A DNA stretch of 64,000 nucleotides, taken from the NCBI RefSeq assembly GCF_016808335.1, contig NC_053153.1:32175172-32239171 (forward strand), written 5' to 3'. This document shows positions 43,301 through 54,830 of this stretch, piece by piece; the first letter of the stretch is position 1, and each line of letters begins with the position of its first letter. The notes below the pieces were generated by a model, which saw only the letters and a program-made list of their open reading frames with translations, had not been told where the DNA came from and made no database searches. A program made the translations under genes and the position numbers. The stretch is from Panicum virgatum. Taxonomy: Eukaryota > Streptophyta > Magnoliopsida > Poales > Poaceae.

Positions 43301-43637
43301 AGCGGAATATATAGCGGCCGGTGCATGTTGTGCCCAAATCCTATATATGAAGCAAACCCTTTTGGACTTTGGTGTGAAACTAGATAGGATCCCACTCCTT
43401 TGTGACAATGAAAGTGCCGTAAAAATTGCCAAGAATCCAGTTCAACACTCTCGCACAAAGCACATTGATATTCGCCATCACTTCTTGCGTGATCACGAAG
43501 CCAAGGGGGACATTTCCCTTCAAGGTGTGAGATCCGAGGAGCAATTGGCGGATATATTCACAAAACCTTTAGACGAGAGTACCTTTGTTAGGCTAAGGAA
43601 TGAGCTTAATGTGTTAGATGCGGCAAACGTCATGTAA
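40371..43637 (+). CDS. pol: pol polyprotein of element B (Copia type), intact
   Basis: 1087 residues with no stop. Protease motif [13 protein letters not shown] (active-site D13). Integrase zinc finger H143, H148, C177, C180; integrase catalytic D208 (MDLFGP), D271 (RSDNGTEF) and E307 (QQNGVVERK), the canonical spacing of 35 between the last two. An acidic/Gln-rich linker spans 430-560. RT runs about 605-850 with [21 protein letters not shown] and YVDD at 772-775. RNase H spans about 930-1065 with [26 protein letters not shown] and the C-terminal ADIFTKPL. The order integrase before RT defines Copia. The frame opens after a TAG at 40368 with GTG, no early ATG, and differs from gag, so expression needs frameshifting, splicing or another bypass. 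All catalytic residues I can check are present. Confidence 0.95.
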   Translation: MNYKAGGKHWVLDSGCSQHMTGNDSMFTSLEDPGDHEHVTYGDNSRGKVLGLGRIAISKDLSISNVLFVEALSFNLISIAQLCDLGLTCAFDKNGVVVTHEKDKSLVFTGFRHGNIYLVDFSSKQTSTMTCLFTKSSLGWLWHRRIAHIGMSNLKKAHKRGMITGLKDVTFDKNKLCKACQAGKQVATHHPIKTMLSTSKPLELLHMDLFGPTTYKSIGGNLYCLVIVDDFSRYTWVMFLGDKGETPELFKTFARRAQREYNSPIVKIRSDNGTEFKNMKIEEWCDEEGIKHEFSATYTPQQNGVVERKNKTLITLARAMLDDYGTSEKFWAEAINTACHASNRVYPHRLLKKTPYELITGKKPNISYFRVFGCKCFIYKKKRLGKFESRCDEGFFLGYASNSKAYRVFNQTSGLVEETCDVEFDESNGSQEEVVGYENVGDEEIDEALKNMSIGDIKPEEVHEDNDQGGGPSSSTPSTSTAPQVDEDQEKDDTQPQEDVPTPTPQVQEQEEQSVPQQVQVTHDPPQQASTQVPLVKHGRISKDHPIGQIIGSPSKGVRTRSKHASFCEHHSFVSCIEPTSIEEALEDSDWVMAMQDELNNFTRNEVWVLEAPPKDKNIIGTKWVFRNKQDEHGVVIRNKARLVAKGFSQVEGLDFGETFAPVARLEAIRILLAYSSHHNIKLYQMDVKSAFLNGVINELVYVEQPPGFEDPRNPNHVYRLHKALYGLKQAPRAWYERLRDFLIMQGFKIGRVDTTLFTKDVNGDLFICQIYVDDIIFGSTNDLLSHEFATMMSREFEMSMIGELTFFLGFQVKQMKEGTFIHQEKYTKDILKKFKMDECKPIKTPMATNGHLDLDVDGKPIDQSLYRSMIGSLLYLTASRPDIMFSVCLCARFQANPKESHLSAVNRILRYLKHTPSIGLWYPKGASLDLLGYSDSDFAGSRVDRKSTSGGCHLLGRSLVSWSSKKQNSVALSTAEAEYIAAGACCAQILYMKQTLLDFGVKLDRIPLLCDNESAVKIAKNPVQHSRTKHIDIRHHFLRDHEAKGDISLQGVRSEEQLADIFTKPLDESTFVRLRNELNVLDAANVM

Positions 43638-44780
43638 GTTGCCATGTCATATAGAAAAATGCATACATATAGGACACTTGTCTAACCATGGTAAGATAGT
43701 GATGAGCAAGGGTTTAGCTAGAGGTGGTGGTCCACTTGTTTTCCTCTAGGCTTGTAGAAAGGCTCATCATGAAGAAGCTTCCCGTGGGTTCAAACTTGAC
43801 AAGTAGATCTTAATTTCTTGTTATGCATTTCTTGTCATATAGATGTGCACTTCATGTTTACTATACTTTCGCATGTGGTTATAGTTTGCATCATCATTGC
43901 ATGCGTAAGGATCACAAAGGAGATCACTTGATGAAAATGAGACTTGTTTTTATATACAAGATCTTAATTCATGAAAAGTGAAAAGAGCAAAGTGTTAGGT
44001 GCGTTATTGCCTAGTGAGCAATGTCATGATGAGTTTGAAGCTTTCTATCTTCAATATTCCTATGACATGGCTCATACATTTTATTTGGCGTTTTGTCTCT
44101 CTTGCGGCTTTTCCTTGTGTTTAAAAAGAAATTTATTTAAGCAAGTGTGCTATCCTATTTATTTTGAGGGGTAAAGTCGCCTATGCAAGTCCATTAACTT
44201 GAGTTTATTTGAATTTTATAAGTTTATTGGACTTAGCATAGAAGAGTGAGCTGAGTGTGGGGTTTTTGGCTTCACCGGTTAAACCGACGTTCAATGGAGC
44301 ATCATCATCGGTTTAACCGGCGTTACTAAGTTTTGTCTCAGCTCAGTCAAGTTTCAGGCGTTCAACCGGCGTATACAAAAGTCAGAGCATCGGATCAACC
44401 GGTGATAGTAAATGCAAATCAGACCTAGCAATCAACCGGTGTTTTGATCAATCAACCGACGAGTACACTTTTGGTATCATCGGTTCAACCGGCGTTCAGT
44501 TTCAGATCTGCAGAAGCCTCGGGTGAACTACACCGACGCAATCAACCGGTGATCAAAACCTAGGCGTCGGATCGACCGGCGTTAAGAAAAATCGTGGGCC
44601 CACTTGTCATATATCTCTTAACCCCGCGCCGCCGGCCTCTGTTTCGCTCGACTCCTTCACGCCGCCGCCGCCCGACTCGTTTCTCTCACGTCGCCGCCTT
44701 CCCTCCGCGCCGCGCGCCATCCGCGCCGCTGCTCGCCTGCAAGACCACCGCCGCCGCTCCGCCACAGCCCACGCGCCGCC
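43638..44780 (+). other. Spacer between pol and the third ORF of element B
   Basis: Noncoding. From about 44270 to 44585 there is a second array of about eleven ACCGGTTAAACCGACG-like motifs (for example ttcaccggttaaaccgacgt, aatcaaccggtgttttgatc), as in the LTR. GC-rich sequence leads into the third ORF; a splice acceptor or promoter could lie here but is not certain. Confidence 0.6.
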
Positions 44781-47612
44781 GTGCGCCATCCGCGCCGCCA
44801 CTCGCCTGCACGTCGAAGTCGCCGCCGCCGCGCCCTCGCGCTCGCCCAGCGCCGCCCGTGCGCGCCTGCGCCGCCGCCTGCGCGCGTAGCCACCGCCGCC
44901 GCCGCTCCACGCCGCCACTGCCGGGCGCCGCCGTGCTCCACGCCTCCACGCCGCAGCCGCAGCCACACCGCAGCAGCACCCAATCAGAAGCTCGCCAGGT
45001 GCTCGACGATTTGCCTGAGCTGCCTCTTTCGCGCCGCGTTCGTGTTTCGCACACCGTCAGTCGAGATGGGTCGCGAGAAGAGGAAAGGGAAGGAAGTTGT
45101 GGTCGAGAAGCCCGCTCGCAAGCGGACACGTGCAGAGAAGGAGGCCGAGAGGGCCGAGATGGTGGCCAAGGCCGCCGAGGAGCAGGCATCAGGCCGCGCT
45201 CGCCCGTTCCAGATCAGGGAGGACCCCAGAGGCAGAGGCAGAGGCAGGGGCATGGGCAGAGTGAGAGGTGCCAGGGCCACCAGAGCCGCGACAGCAGCAG
45301 CAGCAGAGTCAGATCAGTCAGATACAGCTGCAGATTCAGATTCAGAGGCAGAGCAGTCCGAGCAGTCTCAGGGGCAGAGCACACAGGAGTCACCGACTCT
45401 ACGACGGTCTGGCCGCACTCGGCAGACATCCCCAGCAGCAGAGACTTCACCAGCGACCGAGCGTCGCACTGGACCGAGGACGCGAGGAGGTCACCAGCCA
45501 CAGGAGCCTCGCAGGTCCACAGCTGCAGCAGCAGCAGCTCGTAGAGCCGAGGCCCTAGAGGCCGAGCGCGCAGTGTTCCGTATGGACACTGTTGTGCGTC
45601 TGGAGCCAGGTGTGCTGCTCCAGAACTTGACCCGAGCCAATGCGGCCAAGGTCAAGAGGCTCAGGTGGAGTGTTGACGAGGAGGTCTGGTTCCCGGTGAC
45701 CCGAGACAGCAGAGTCGACAGGAGGTTCTGGACTTTGCTACAGGCCAGTTTCTACGAGACCTACCAGAGGCGGGGCCACCGGATCTTTCAGCACAGGGTT
45801 CTTGACTGGGTCTCACTGAGGACAGCCGCAGGGGGAGCAGATGTGAGAGCACACTTTGCTCACTTCAGAGGTCTGCCTAGACTGCTAGAGATGGAGCAGA
45901 ACCGTTATATCGAGGACTGGGTCAGAGTGTTCTACGCCACAGCTTGGATAGCCCCCGAGCGCAGAGCCGTACACTTCATGTTTGGAGGGCAGGACTTTGG
46001 TTTGTCGAGGGCGACCATTGCTGGTATTCTTGGAGTTGACCTGGTCGACGTCTCGCTGCACGAGAGGGTTTACGGGGACTCAGATCCACCCCGCAGGGCG
46101 ATGGTTGGCGGGATTGCTCCTTCTCACGAGGCGATCACTCAGTGCTTCCGCCAGCCGTTCCCAGCCTCTTACGCCAGAGTGCCAAGCTTGCTAACCCCAG
46201 AGGCTTACGCAGTACACATGGCCCTCCGGAGGACTCTGCTACCGAGGAGTGGCTACCCAGAGGGGTTTACGGGACTGCAGCAGCTCCTGCTTCTACACAT
46301 CCTCACTCACGAGCCCTTTGACATAGTTGACTTTATTTTGGCTGAGATCGAGGATGTGATCACTGATGGGATGGGTGTGGTGCGACAGTTTCCCTATGCG
46401 CACTGGATCAGTTACATATGCTCTATGATAGTGCCAGCAGAGTCACCCATCAGTGCCCCTTACCGTCACGACGAGGCTCCCAGGTTCCCTGTCTACCGGC
46501 CCACAGCTCCACAGGACAGGAGGAGGGGTAGACACGCAGATAGAGCAGCGATGGCTCAACTGTCACCGGAGGTTCAGGCACGAGTGGCAGAGGAGGATGA
46601 GGCACTCCTAGCAGCAGAGGCACAGCTTCCCGGGGGAGATGATGAGATACACTGGTCTGAGCTTGAGTCAGACTCCTCCGAGGACGTAGAGTACTTCCCT
46701 GCAGCAGCCCCAGCTAGTCACGACCACGAGGCAGGGGGGTCTAGAGAGCCAGCTCCAGAGTCACCAGCAGCTGCTACAGTCTCTGAGTCTCAGGTGACTC
46801 AGCCGTCCGAGCTCACTTCACTACTACAGCAGCTCGTGACCCAGCAGAGAGAGGACAGGCTTGCTCAGGAGGAGGCCAGGAGAGCCCATGAGGCCCAGAT
46901 TGCTGCTATACAGAGAGAGGCCGCCCGAGAGCGGGCAGCGACAGAGGAGCGTTTTGTCGGCCTCATTGACAGAGTTTCACAGAGGACAGACGCTCAGTTC
47001 CAGCAGATGCAGCAGGGCATGATGGCGATGTTCGGGATGATCTCACAGCTTTACTCTCACACCGGACTCGCCCCGCAGCAGCCAGGACAGTCAGGCCTTC
47101 AGGGTGTTGGAGCACCTCAGCTTGCCGTCACACCAGCTCCTCCTCCTCCAGCTCCTACTGCAGCTCCAGCTACCTCAGCGACACCGGAGACCACGTTCTC
47201 GATGTCAGCACTCTTTGGGTCTGCCGGTCGTCCGCTCTTTTCACCACTGCCGGCGACCACACTCTTTCAGGACTCACCGTCAGCGGTTCAGTCGGTCGCC
47301 CTCCCTTCCTCACTTCAGGCAGCACCTTCAGGGAGAGGAGCAGTAGAGGAGTCCCTGCTTCCACAGTCGACGCAGCCGGCAGCCTCAGCAGTCACCTCTT
47401 CAGATATTGATACTTCTTCTGCTGACCCGGTTACGACTTCTACGGATCCTCTACCAGGCAGTGCCAGCACGAGAGCCTCCACGACAGTTACTCCCCCAGT
47501 GAGCTCAGACCCAGACCAGCAGCTTCCGTCTGTCACCGAGGGTGAGAGTTCTCCGTCCGACGACGACGACCCGGACCGCTTCGTCGCCGTACCACGACAG
47601 CACGACCCGTAG
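44781..47612 (+). CDS. Third ORF of element B (additional/env-position ORF, function unknown)
   Basis: Open for 943 codons; a better start is the ATG at 45066 (MGREKRKGKEVVVEKPARKR), giving 848 residues, because the first 95 residues are Arg/Pro/Ala-rich low complexity. Layout from 45066: a basic N terminus with nuclear-localisation-like runs; RGRGRGRGMGRVRG and an acidic Ser-rich stretch; a globular domain about 45640-46480 (VKRLRWSVDEEVWFPVTRDS, RRFWTLLQASFYETYQRRGH, NRYIEDWVRVFYATAWIAPE, HFMFGGQDFGLSRATIAGIL, AHWISYICSMIVP) that resembles the putative plant transposon protein domains of retroelement extra ORFs; an acidic stretch; a Gln/Glu coiled coil (about 46800-47060); and a Ser/Thr/Pro-rich tail. 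No signal peptide or clear membrane helix, so it is not a recognisable envelope protein. Open with no stops, consistent with recent function. Confidence 0.8.
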   Translation: MRHPRRHSPARRSRRRRALALAQRRPCAPAPPPARVATAAAAPRRHCRAPPCSTPPRRSRSHTAAAPNQKLARCSTICLSCLFRAAFVFRTPSVEMGREKRKGKEVVVEKPARKRTRAEKEAERAEMVAKAAEEQASGRARPFQIREDPRGRGRGRGMGRVRGARATRAATAAAAESDQSDTAADSDSEAEQSEQSQGQSTQESPTLRRSGRTRQTSPAAETSPATERRTGPRTRGGHQPQEPRRSTAAAAAARRAEALEAERAVFRMDTVVRLEPGVLLQNLTRANAAKVKRLRWSVDEEVWFPVTRDSRVDRRFWTLLQASFYETYQRRGHRIFQHRVLDWVSLRTAAGGADVRAHFAHFRGLPRLLEMEQNRYIEDWVRVFYATAWIAPERRAVHFMFGGQDFGLSRATIAGILGVDLVDVSLHERVYGDSDPPRRAMVGGIAPSHEAITQCFRQPFPASYARVPSLLTPEAYAVHMALRRTLLPRSGYPEGFTGLQQLLLLHILTHEPFDIVDFILAEIEDVITDGMGVVRQFPYAHWISYICSMIVPAESPISAPYRHDEAPRFPVYRPTAPQDRRRGRHADRAAMAQLSPEVQARVAEEDEALLAAEAQLPGGDDEIHWSELESDSSEDVEYFPAAAPASHDHEAGGSREPAPESPAAATVSESQVTQPSELTSLLQQLVTQQREDRLAQEEARRAHEAQIAAIQREAARERAATEERFVGLIDRVSQRTDAQFQQMQQGMMAMFGMISQLYSHTGLAPQQPGQSGLQGVGAPQLAVTPAPPPPAPTAAPATSATPETTFSMSALFGSAGRPLFSPLPATTLFQDSPSAVQSVALPSSLQAAPSGRGAVEESLLPQSTQPAASAVTSSDIDTSSADPVTTSTDPLPGSASTRASTTVTPPVSSDPDQQLPSVTEGESSPSDDDDPDRFVAVPRQHDP

Positions 47613-47637
47613 CTCGCCTTTTGGTGCTTTGATGCCA

Positions 47638-47926
47638 AAGGGGGAGAGGTGTTAGGGGGAGCACCAGAGTTAGGGGGAGGGTAGAGCTAGAGAGAGCTCG
47701 TAGTTATCAGGACTTTGATTCTTTGTATCACATTTGGTGTTAATTCATGGATATGTACTTTTGTCGCTTGAGTATGCCGTTCTTTGAGACATATCTATGG
47801 ATTTCGTTTGAGCCTTTGAGCTCTTTGGTCCTGCTTTCGAGTTTGCTTGTGTTTATCCTGTTTTATCTTTCTCGCTCTCTCGTTATTTATGTTTGTGTTG
47901 TCATCAATCACCAAAAAGGGGGAGAT
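47638..47926 (+). promoter_or_regulatory. Repeated polypurine tracts and PPT of element B
   Basis: Four agggggag-type tracts: three at about 47638-47685 and the last, ccaaaaagggggagat, abutting the 3' LTR at 47926. The last is the plus-strand priming site by position; the upstream ones are spare copies. Confidence 0.8.
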
Positions 47927-49613
47927 TGTAAGCATCTAGGCCCTCAAGGTATGTTTCGGTGATTAATGACAACCATTATTGTGACTAATGAGTTTGTGCA
48001 GCTTAATAGATCATTATCGCTCATTTGGTCATATGTCAAAAGAGGCCCCTCAATTTCGGTTATTCTAAAAGGCGATCTCGGTTTTCAACTTATATATGTC
48101 AAGGCTAAGGATCTTTCTAGTCCTAAGTGTCACAAGGTTGAGAAGGACACTTAGGTTAGTATAGGTTTTATAGTTTTGTAGTGATCGCACTATTAAGAGG
48201 GGTTAAGGCTTAGTAACTTGAGCATGGACATGGTCATTTGAAAATGGATGCACACTATGGTCACTCAGGTTTCTAGAAGTTCAAATAAGTGGTTCTCAAA
48301 CTATATCTCAAGAATATTTGGATTTCATTCAAGACTCAAATCAGAAAAGACAAAATCAGAAAAAGTCTATACACCGGTTTAACCGACGCTCTCAATTTTC
48401 TATACGTCGGTTAAACGAAGTCAGCAGAGTCTGGACAAATTCAATACACCGGTTAAACCGACGTGTTTGAATTTAACGTCGGTGCATTAGTCCAGAGTTG
48501 GTTTTTCCAGGGCAATTCAAGTTCTATTCACCGGATTAACCGACGCTGTTTGAATCAAGACGTCGGTGCAATTGACCAGTGAGATGGTTTTTTCAGAGGA
48601 ATTCAAAAGTTGTACTCACCGGTTAAACCGACGATAGGTTTGAGTTAACGTCGGTGCAGTTGTCCAGAGACTTGGTTTTTCAGTGGTTCAGTGGACAACT
48701 ACACTCACCGGTTAAACCGATGCTACGTCGGTTAATCTGCCCCAGTTGTAACGGCTAGTTTTCAGAAGAGGCAGTTTACATTCACCGGTTAAACCGACGA
48801 TGACAATGGGGGGTACGTCGGATTAACCGGCGCTACGCAGTTTTCTGGCAGCTTTTCTCCAACGGCTCTATTTGTGTGAGCTGCCTATATATACCCCTCC
48901 AATGGGTCATTTCGCCCACTCTTGACACCAGGCAACATCCAAACACTCATACCATAGTCAAGAGCCACCTTGAGCTTCATCATTCACATACTTGTGCATT
49001 CAATCAATCAAGAAGCAAGATTAAGGACTTGAGTAGAGAGAAGCTAGTGTGCATCCGTTCTTGGTGATCGGTTCTTGCTCAAGTGAAGGCCTTAGCTTGT
49101 TACTCTTGGTGATTGGCATCACCTAGGCGATCTTGGTGATCGAGGTGTTTCTCGCGGAGCTTGCCAAGGATTGTGGGAGCCCGGAGAAGAAGATTGTACG
49201 TGGCTTGATCTCCACCACGCCGGGATGGTGAACGGAGACTCTTAGTGAGCGCCCTCGTCTCGGTGACTTGGGAGGTGACAAGACTCTTTGAGAGTGTCAC
49301 AACGTGGATTAGGGGTGTGTGCCAACACATCGATACCACGGGAAAAAATCCGGTTGTCTCTTGTCCATTCCTTTTATTCAAGCATTTTCCTTCATGCAAT
49401 TTACTCATGTGCTTGACTTAGAGATCATAACTTAGCTCTACCTTGCTAGGCTTTACTTTGTTTTTATCTCTCTTAGCTTGTGTAGGTAGCTTAGTTATCC
49501 GGTTGGTGAATTGGTGCCCTACTAGTATTGCATAGGTTAAGGTTGCTTTACCTTGCTTTAGAATTTGAAAAAGGCCCAATTCACCCCCCCCTCTTGGTCC
49601 ATCGATCCTTACA
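47927..49613 (+). repeat. 3' LTR of element B
   Basis: 1687 bp. Same sequence as the 5' LTR in the stretches I compared, including all motif copies, apart from one extra C near its 3' end. Confidence 0.95.
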
Positions 49614-49618
49614 GCAGT
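49614..49618. other. Right target duplication of element B (gcagt)
   Basis: Matches 36505-36509; joins directly to the continuation of Copia A pol. Confidence 0.95.
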
Positions 49619-51600
49619 CTCGTCGAAAGTGACTTCACAAGTCTCTCTAACGATGTTAGTATCAATAATCAGCACACGGTAAGCTCTGGAGTGAGAAGCA
49701 TAACCGAGAAAAATGCTGTCAGACGAGCGAGACTCAAACTTATCAAGATTTCCATCTTTCAGCACAAGGCACTGGCACCCAAAAACTCTAAGATGGTCAA
49801 CACGGGACTGGCGTCCAAATTGCAACTCATAAGAAGTCATGTGCATGAAAGCACGCAAGAAAATGCGGTTGGACACGTAACAAGCGGTGTTAACCGCCTC
49901 AGCCCAGTATTTGCGAGGAGTCCTATGCTCATCGAGCCTCGTCCTCGCCATCTCAACCAGCATCCGATTCTTCCGCTGTACAACTCCATTCTGTTGTGGA
50001 GTGTAGGGAGAAGAATACTGGTGTTCAAGCCCTTGATCACTGCAAAAAGCGTCAAAACGAGCATTTTTGAATTCTGTGCCATTATCACTGCGAATCGCTC
50101 GCATGGCCTAGGGTAGGTCATTTTTCAACCTCAAGATCAAGTCTCGAACAAACTCGAAAGCCTCATCCTTGGTTCTCATGAAAAAGACCCAAGAATAGCG
50201 AGAAAAATCGTCCACGATCACAAGAACGTACCACTTCCCACCAACAGACATCACCCTAGAAGGACCAACTGTGTCCATGTGTAGCAACTCTCCAGGGTGA
50301 GCGGTCATCACCTGATTAATAGGTGGATGTGAAGTAGTAATCATCTTCCCGTGGCGACACAGATGGCAAACAAGGTCCTTTTCAAACTTCAATTTGGGCA
50401 ATCCTCGGATTAGGCCAAGTGAGCTAAGTCTCGACAACAAATCGAAGCTCAAATGTCCAAGTCTCCTATGCCAGTTCCACAAATCAGAAGAAGGACCAGC
50501 CAACAAGCAACGAGAAGGGCCAAGAGGAGTTCCAGAGAAGTCAACCAAGAAAACCCGATTGCGAGGTGTAATCCGGCAAACTAAATCTCCTCTGGAATCC
50601 AAAACACGCGAATAACCCTCCTTGAAGCGAACCTCAAACCCCTCATCAAGAAGTTGCGAAACAGAGAGCAAATTGAACCCAAGGTTCGAAACCAAAGCAA
50701 CCTCTCTCAGGGTAAAGCGATCAGAAACTCGAACAGCACCAAGTCCACGTACCTTTCCTCTTCCATTATCCCCGAACACAATGTACTCCTTTGAGCGCAT
50801 CGGGGTGAGGCTGGAGAACCATTTGTCATTTTCGGTCATGTGGCGCGAACAACCAGAGTCCATGATCCACCTGTTCTCCAAGCCTCCAACCTGCACATCA
50901 GTAGTGAGACAAAGGGTGAGCAAATGTCTCAATACTGGGGTTAGCAAAGTGAGAAGCAAACCAGTGTCGAGCCATTTGCTCTACAGAAGGGTTAGCAAAA
51001 CCAGACAAAGCGTATCCCCCGTCCCGTCTACCACGTGACTGACGAACACCACCACGAGGAAAGCGTGGAGCATCGAAACCTCCTCCAAAGCCTCGGTCCC
51101 GTGGTCCATAGCCGTACTGAAAACGACCAGGAGCACGACCGGCAAAGCGACCACCCGCTGGAGCACGGTAAGCACCACCGTCTCCCAGTCCTCCACCTAC
51201 ACGGCGGCACGCCCTATCATCTTGCCTACCACCACGCCGAGGAGGACCATGCACTCGAGCAGAGTACATGTCCGCGTTCCGTCTCTCCTACTCACGCCTC
51301 ACAGTCCGTTTCCTTCTGAAGCAAAACTCCTCCAGGTGACCTTCCCTGTCACAGTACTCGCAGTGGTACCTCACCTCACACTTGGGAGGAGGAGGCCTAT
51401 CCTGCGGATGGGGAGGAGCAGCCCCTTCTTCTGGGCAACCTGGGCTGCGGCAGCAGGGAGCGTATCCAGGGGATTCTTCAGCTCATTGGGCTTTGGAACC
51501 CAAACCTGCTTCTGTGGAGGTGCTTTTTGTGGTTCTTTCAGCACACCATCCACGGGTCAACAAGCGAAGGCTGCGTGCTCGTGCTAGCAGTGTGTAGAGC
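49619..51600 (-). pseudogene. Copia A pol, protease and integrase half, with the end of gag
   Basis: Minus frames hold, in order: a second CCHC knuckle and Arg/Gly-rich gag end (CEYCDREGHLEEFC, 51370-51260); NRWIMDSGCSRHMTENDKWF (protease, about 50880); WHRRLGHLSFDLL and CHLCRHGK (integrase zinc finger); MDTVGPSR, then [15 protein letters not shown]; and [24 protein letters not shown] and FLGYASHSRAYRV (50104-49640). The integrase catalytic Glu is Gln (VVQRKN instead of VVERKN). A stop lies between LRLKNDLP and AMRAIRSDNG. It joins 36504 across element B. Confidence 0.85.
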
Positions 51601-53211
51601 ACTCTGAACTCCAGCAGCCTTGCCGATCTTACCATACAACCCGTCAAAAGTCTGACTTCGTGTAGGTATAACCGACCCCAAAACCATCACCACGCTTGAA
51701 CTGCTTAATCATCATACCCAACTGCGGCTCACTAGCAGAAACCCAACTAAGAATCGCCCTAAGATAGGTATTCTCGTTCTCCAAGTTGGCTTTCTCTACC
51801 ACAAGATTATCCAAATCAGATATCAAACCAGGGCAAACAGAGCAGTCAATAGGTGGGCTAGACTCCACAACCTTAGTTTTCCCTAAAGACTTAACCAAGG
51901 CGTTCTTCTCATCTAGCTTCAACCTAAGAGTGGGACAAAGCTTGCAAGCACCAAGCAGAACTGGCCTAGACTTCATCTCCTCTAGCTCGCACACAATAGT
52001 AGCAAACTTGGACTGCAACGAAGCTAGATCGGACTTAAAGATAGGACACTCATCACATTCAAGCACATCGCTAACAATAGGAGCGTCCTTAACCAGTTCT
52101 AATTCATGCTTGGCCTTAGCGAGCTCATGAGACACGTCAGCAAGTGAAGTCTTAGCAACATCTAAGTTCACGACGTTCTCATCATGCTTGGCACGGAGAG
52201 CAACTCCTTGTCGAAGCATCCTCCTCGGTCACGACTGCGGTGCTTGTGGCGCCGACGCTCCTTGTTGGAGCCTCTCTCGTCGCGGTCGTGGTGGCGGTAG
52301 TAGTTGAAGTGGTTGTTCCTGCCACCGCCGGACTTCTTGGGGCAATCGGCGATGAAGTGGTTCAAATTGCCGCAGTTGTAGCACCCGGGGTTCTTCTTCC
52401 TCTGCCTGTTGTGGTAGACGCACCGGAACTTGCTGATGAGGAGGCACAAGTCATCGTCGCCCAGCGTCTCCGGCTGCTCATCTGTAACAGAAGGCAAAGA
52501 GGCAAGAGAAAAGCCAAGAGCAGAGTTAGCGTTAGAGCTCGATCCACTTGGGGCAGTCACAAGAGCGATGCTCTTGGAAGGAGGGGCACCATTGAGCTTG
52601 GCTAGTATCTGGTTATCCACCTCTGTGAACTTGAGCTTGCTGAAAAGCTCGTTCACGGTCAGAGTCTCATAGCCAGCAGACTCAATGATCGTGTTCATCT
52701 TGAGATCCCACACAGAGCGGTCAAGTGCGTAGAGCAACTTGAGGGCCTTCTCGTGCTCTGTGTACTCAAGGGCATCAGCAGATCTATTCGCATTGATTTT
52801 GTTCACAATCGATGGAAATCGACTGAACATCAAGTCAATGCTCTCACTCGGCTCCTGTGTGAAGTTCTCATATTCACGCCGGTGAGTCTCGTATAGCCTG
52901 GCCTTGACCTGAGGTGTGCCCTCGTGGTAGTTCTCAAGGCACGTCCAAATCTTGTGGGCTTCCTAAAAACCCTGGACGCGTGAGAACTCTGCACGAGAAA
53001 CGCCAGCGAACAAGGCATTGACAGCCTTGGCGTTAGCCTCGTGCTCAGTCACTTGAAGAGGAGTGACCCGAGCGGCAAGCACCACGTAAGCCTGGTTCTT
53101 GGTAATATCCCAGACCTCGGCTCCCATGCTCTGCAAGAAGGCTCTCATGCGAACCTTCTAGTAGGCATAGTTCTTGCCGAAAAACACCGGGATCTTCCCA
53201 AGACTCGCCAT
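51601..53211 (-). pseudogene. Copia A gag
   Basis: Start MASLGKIPVFFGKNYAY at 53211, then a TAG in place of Trp, KVRMRAFLQSMGAEVWDITK, a second TAG after SRVQGF, EAHKIWTCLENYHEGTPQVK, TEHEKALKLLYALDRSVWDL (UBN2 capsid domain) and the first knuckle CYNCGNLNHFIADC (about 52390). 52219-51644 gives a coiled coil (ELAKAKHELELVKD, PIVSDVLECDECPIFKSDLA) in another frame. Stops arise from single C-to-T or G-to-A type changes, typical of silenced, methylated elements. Confidence 0.85.
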
Positions 53212-53261
53212 GGTCGCCAAGTGGTTTTCGAACCGGTTAAGGTACTAAAAACCTCAACCAA

Positions 53262-53273
53262 GCTCTGATACCA
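53262..53273 (-). promoter_or_regulatory. Primer binding site of Copia A
   Basis: On the minus strand TGGTATCAGAGC, two bases from the LTR end, complementary to initiator tRNA-Met. Confidence 0.9.
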
Positions 53274-53275
53274 AT

Positions 53276-54830
53276 TGAGGGACCGAAACTGGCGACCAGA
53301 GGGGGGTGAATGGGAGCCGGTCAAAATTTCTCTCGAAATCGATCCGTCGTCCTATATCCCAAAATCACCGCAACCCCTCGCACCTAAGAAAAGAGAAAAT
53401 AGCTATGGACTAGCTATCTCCAAGCGAAAAGCCCTAGGAAGCGAAGCGGAAGCTATACAAGAAAACTCCACAAACTGCAGCTCTGCAGAATCAGACCAGT
53501 CTGACCGCTTGCTCAGATCGGTCAGACCGGGAATTCGAAAATTCAGACCAGTCAGACCGGTTTTAGAGACCAGTAAGACCGGTTGCGCCAAGACATATCG
53601 CAAACAAAGCTTCAAATGATGAATCTTGAGCAAACGAAGTCCAAATCCAACGAAACTTGGAGGATAGCTTTGCATCTACCGCGTGAACATATCACCAAAA
53701 GAACTTTCCCAAAAGATTAACATATTGTGAGTAATCAAGGGAATATCCAAGAGGATTGGGGTTTCCTCAAGAACCCAAAACTCCAATTCATGAGAACTCT
53801 CGATTCCAGTAGATTTAGCACTAGGCTAGAAGGTTTAGAATCGTCACAAAGAGTCCATCAAACCACGAATTCAAAGGTTTGTCTCCTCCGAACACAAAAC
53901 ACACAAAAAGAGGAGAATTGAACCCAAAACGCAAGAGAGGAGGGAGAGGACGAGGAATCAGCACACAAAGGTTAATCTCAAACGAATTTCATTCCTTAAT
54001 CTCAGATGAATTCACCTATACAAATGCTAGAGCCAACCACCCTCTAGATTTGAGTGATTAGCTATAACCTAACCCTCTTTTGCATTGGAGACCTTGGCCC
54101 TGACCTAGAGCACGAGGAAGGAGAAGGAGTAAACAGAAAAGGACTCAAGAGACTCAACCCCCACGAACAGGTGGGGGGACTTAAATACCCAGCTGCTGCG
54201 GCTAGACCGGTCCAAGGGACCGGTCAGACCGGTCGGGTCTGCAGCAGCCCCGTATATGTCCTCAATCAACGGTGGAGTTTCTTTCTTCGACCCGAAGTCT
54301 TCCCTGCGATGCCTCCACGTTGACGAAGATCCGGTCCGCGGTTTTGGAGGGTCCGCGAAACCCGGGTAGGTGGCTGGTTTTGAGAAAACCGCCAAAACAC
54401 ATCGCGCGGGAAGATTCCCGCCTCCACGCCGTGGGCCTAGACGCCGTTCCCCGCCTCGGCCTTCTAACGGCCCTAGACGCCGCCCGACGCCCGTCACCTC
54501 CTCGCCCGCAGCGAGGCCCTAGACGCCGTCGACGCCCGTCGCCTCCGTCAATCCCGAGACCGACGCCCGTGCCTCCACGACTTGGCGTCTTCAGCCGCCG
54601 TCCGCCTCCTTGGTTTCGTGGCGCAAACCAAGAAACCCGCCTTCCGTCGCCGCTTGCGCCCTCGATCAGGAATGGACGCCACAGCTGCCACCCGGCTTGA
54701 GCTCCTCCACGGTAGCTCTCCGTCGACACTCGACGCCCGTGTACCTGCAATCCAAAGACCAAGCGCACGATCACACCGCACGGTTGACAATTCACTCATC
54801 ACAGGCAGGATAGAGTACTCTCATTCCTCA
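53276..54830 (-). repeat. Copia element A, right LTR (5' LTR)
   Basis: TGAGGGACCGAAACTGG to CTCATTCCTCA, homologous along its whole length to 33012-34588 but with many substitutions. Also carries AGACCGGTCAGACCGG motifs. Beyond it the same family's 3' internal region continues, so this LTR is shared between two internal segments. Confidence 0.85.

Larger units (their letters stand above)
36510..49613 (+). mobile_element. Copia element B, complete 13.1-kb SIRE/Maximus-type retrotransposon
   Basis: Two LTRs (36510-38195 and 47927-49613) begin TGTAAGCATCTAGGCC and end CGATCCTTACA. They look identical except for one base in a C homopolymer (7 versus 8 C). GCAGT target duplications flank it. In order: LTR, PBS (38198-38209), gag, pol (protease, integrase, RT, RNase H), a noncoding spacer with motif repeats, a third ORF, PPT and LTR. 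Gag carries one in-frame stop; pol and the third ORF are open. Near-identical LTRs mean insertion in the very recent past, into pol of Copia A. Confidence 0.95.

Noticed and set aside
49837..50121. Overlapping minus and plus ORFs across the Copia A integrase
   Set aside because: Shadow frames of the integrase-encoding frame.
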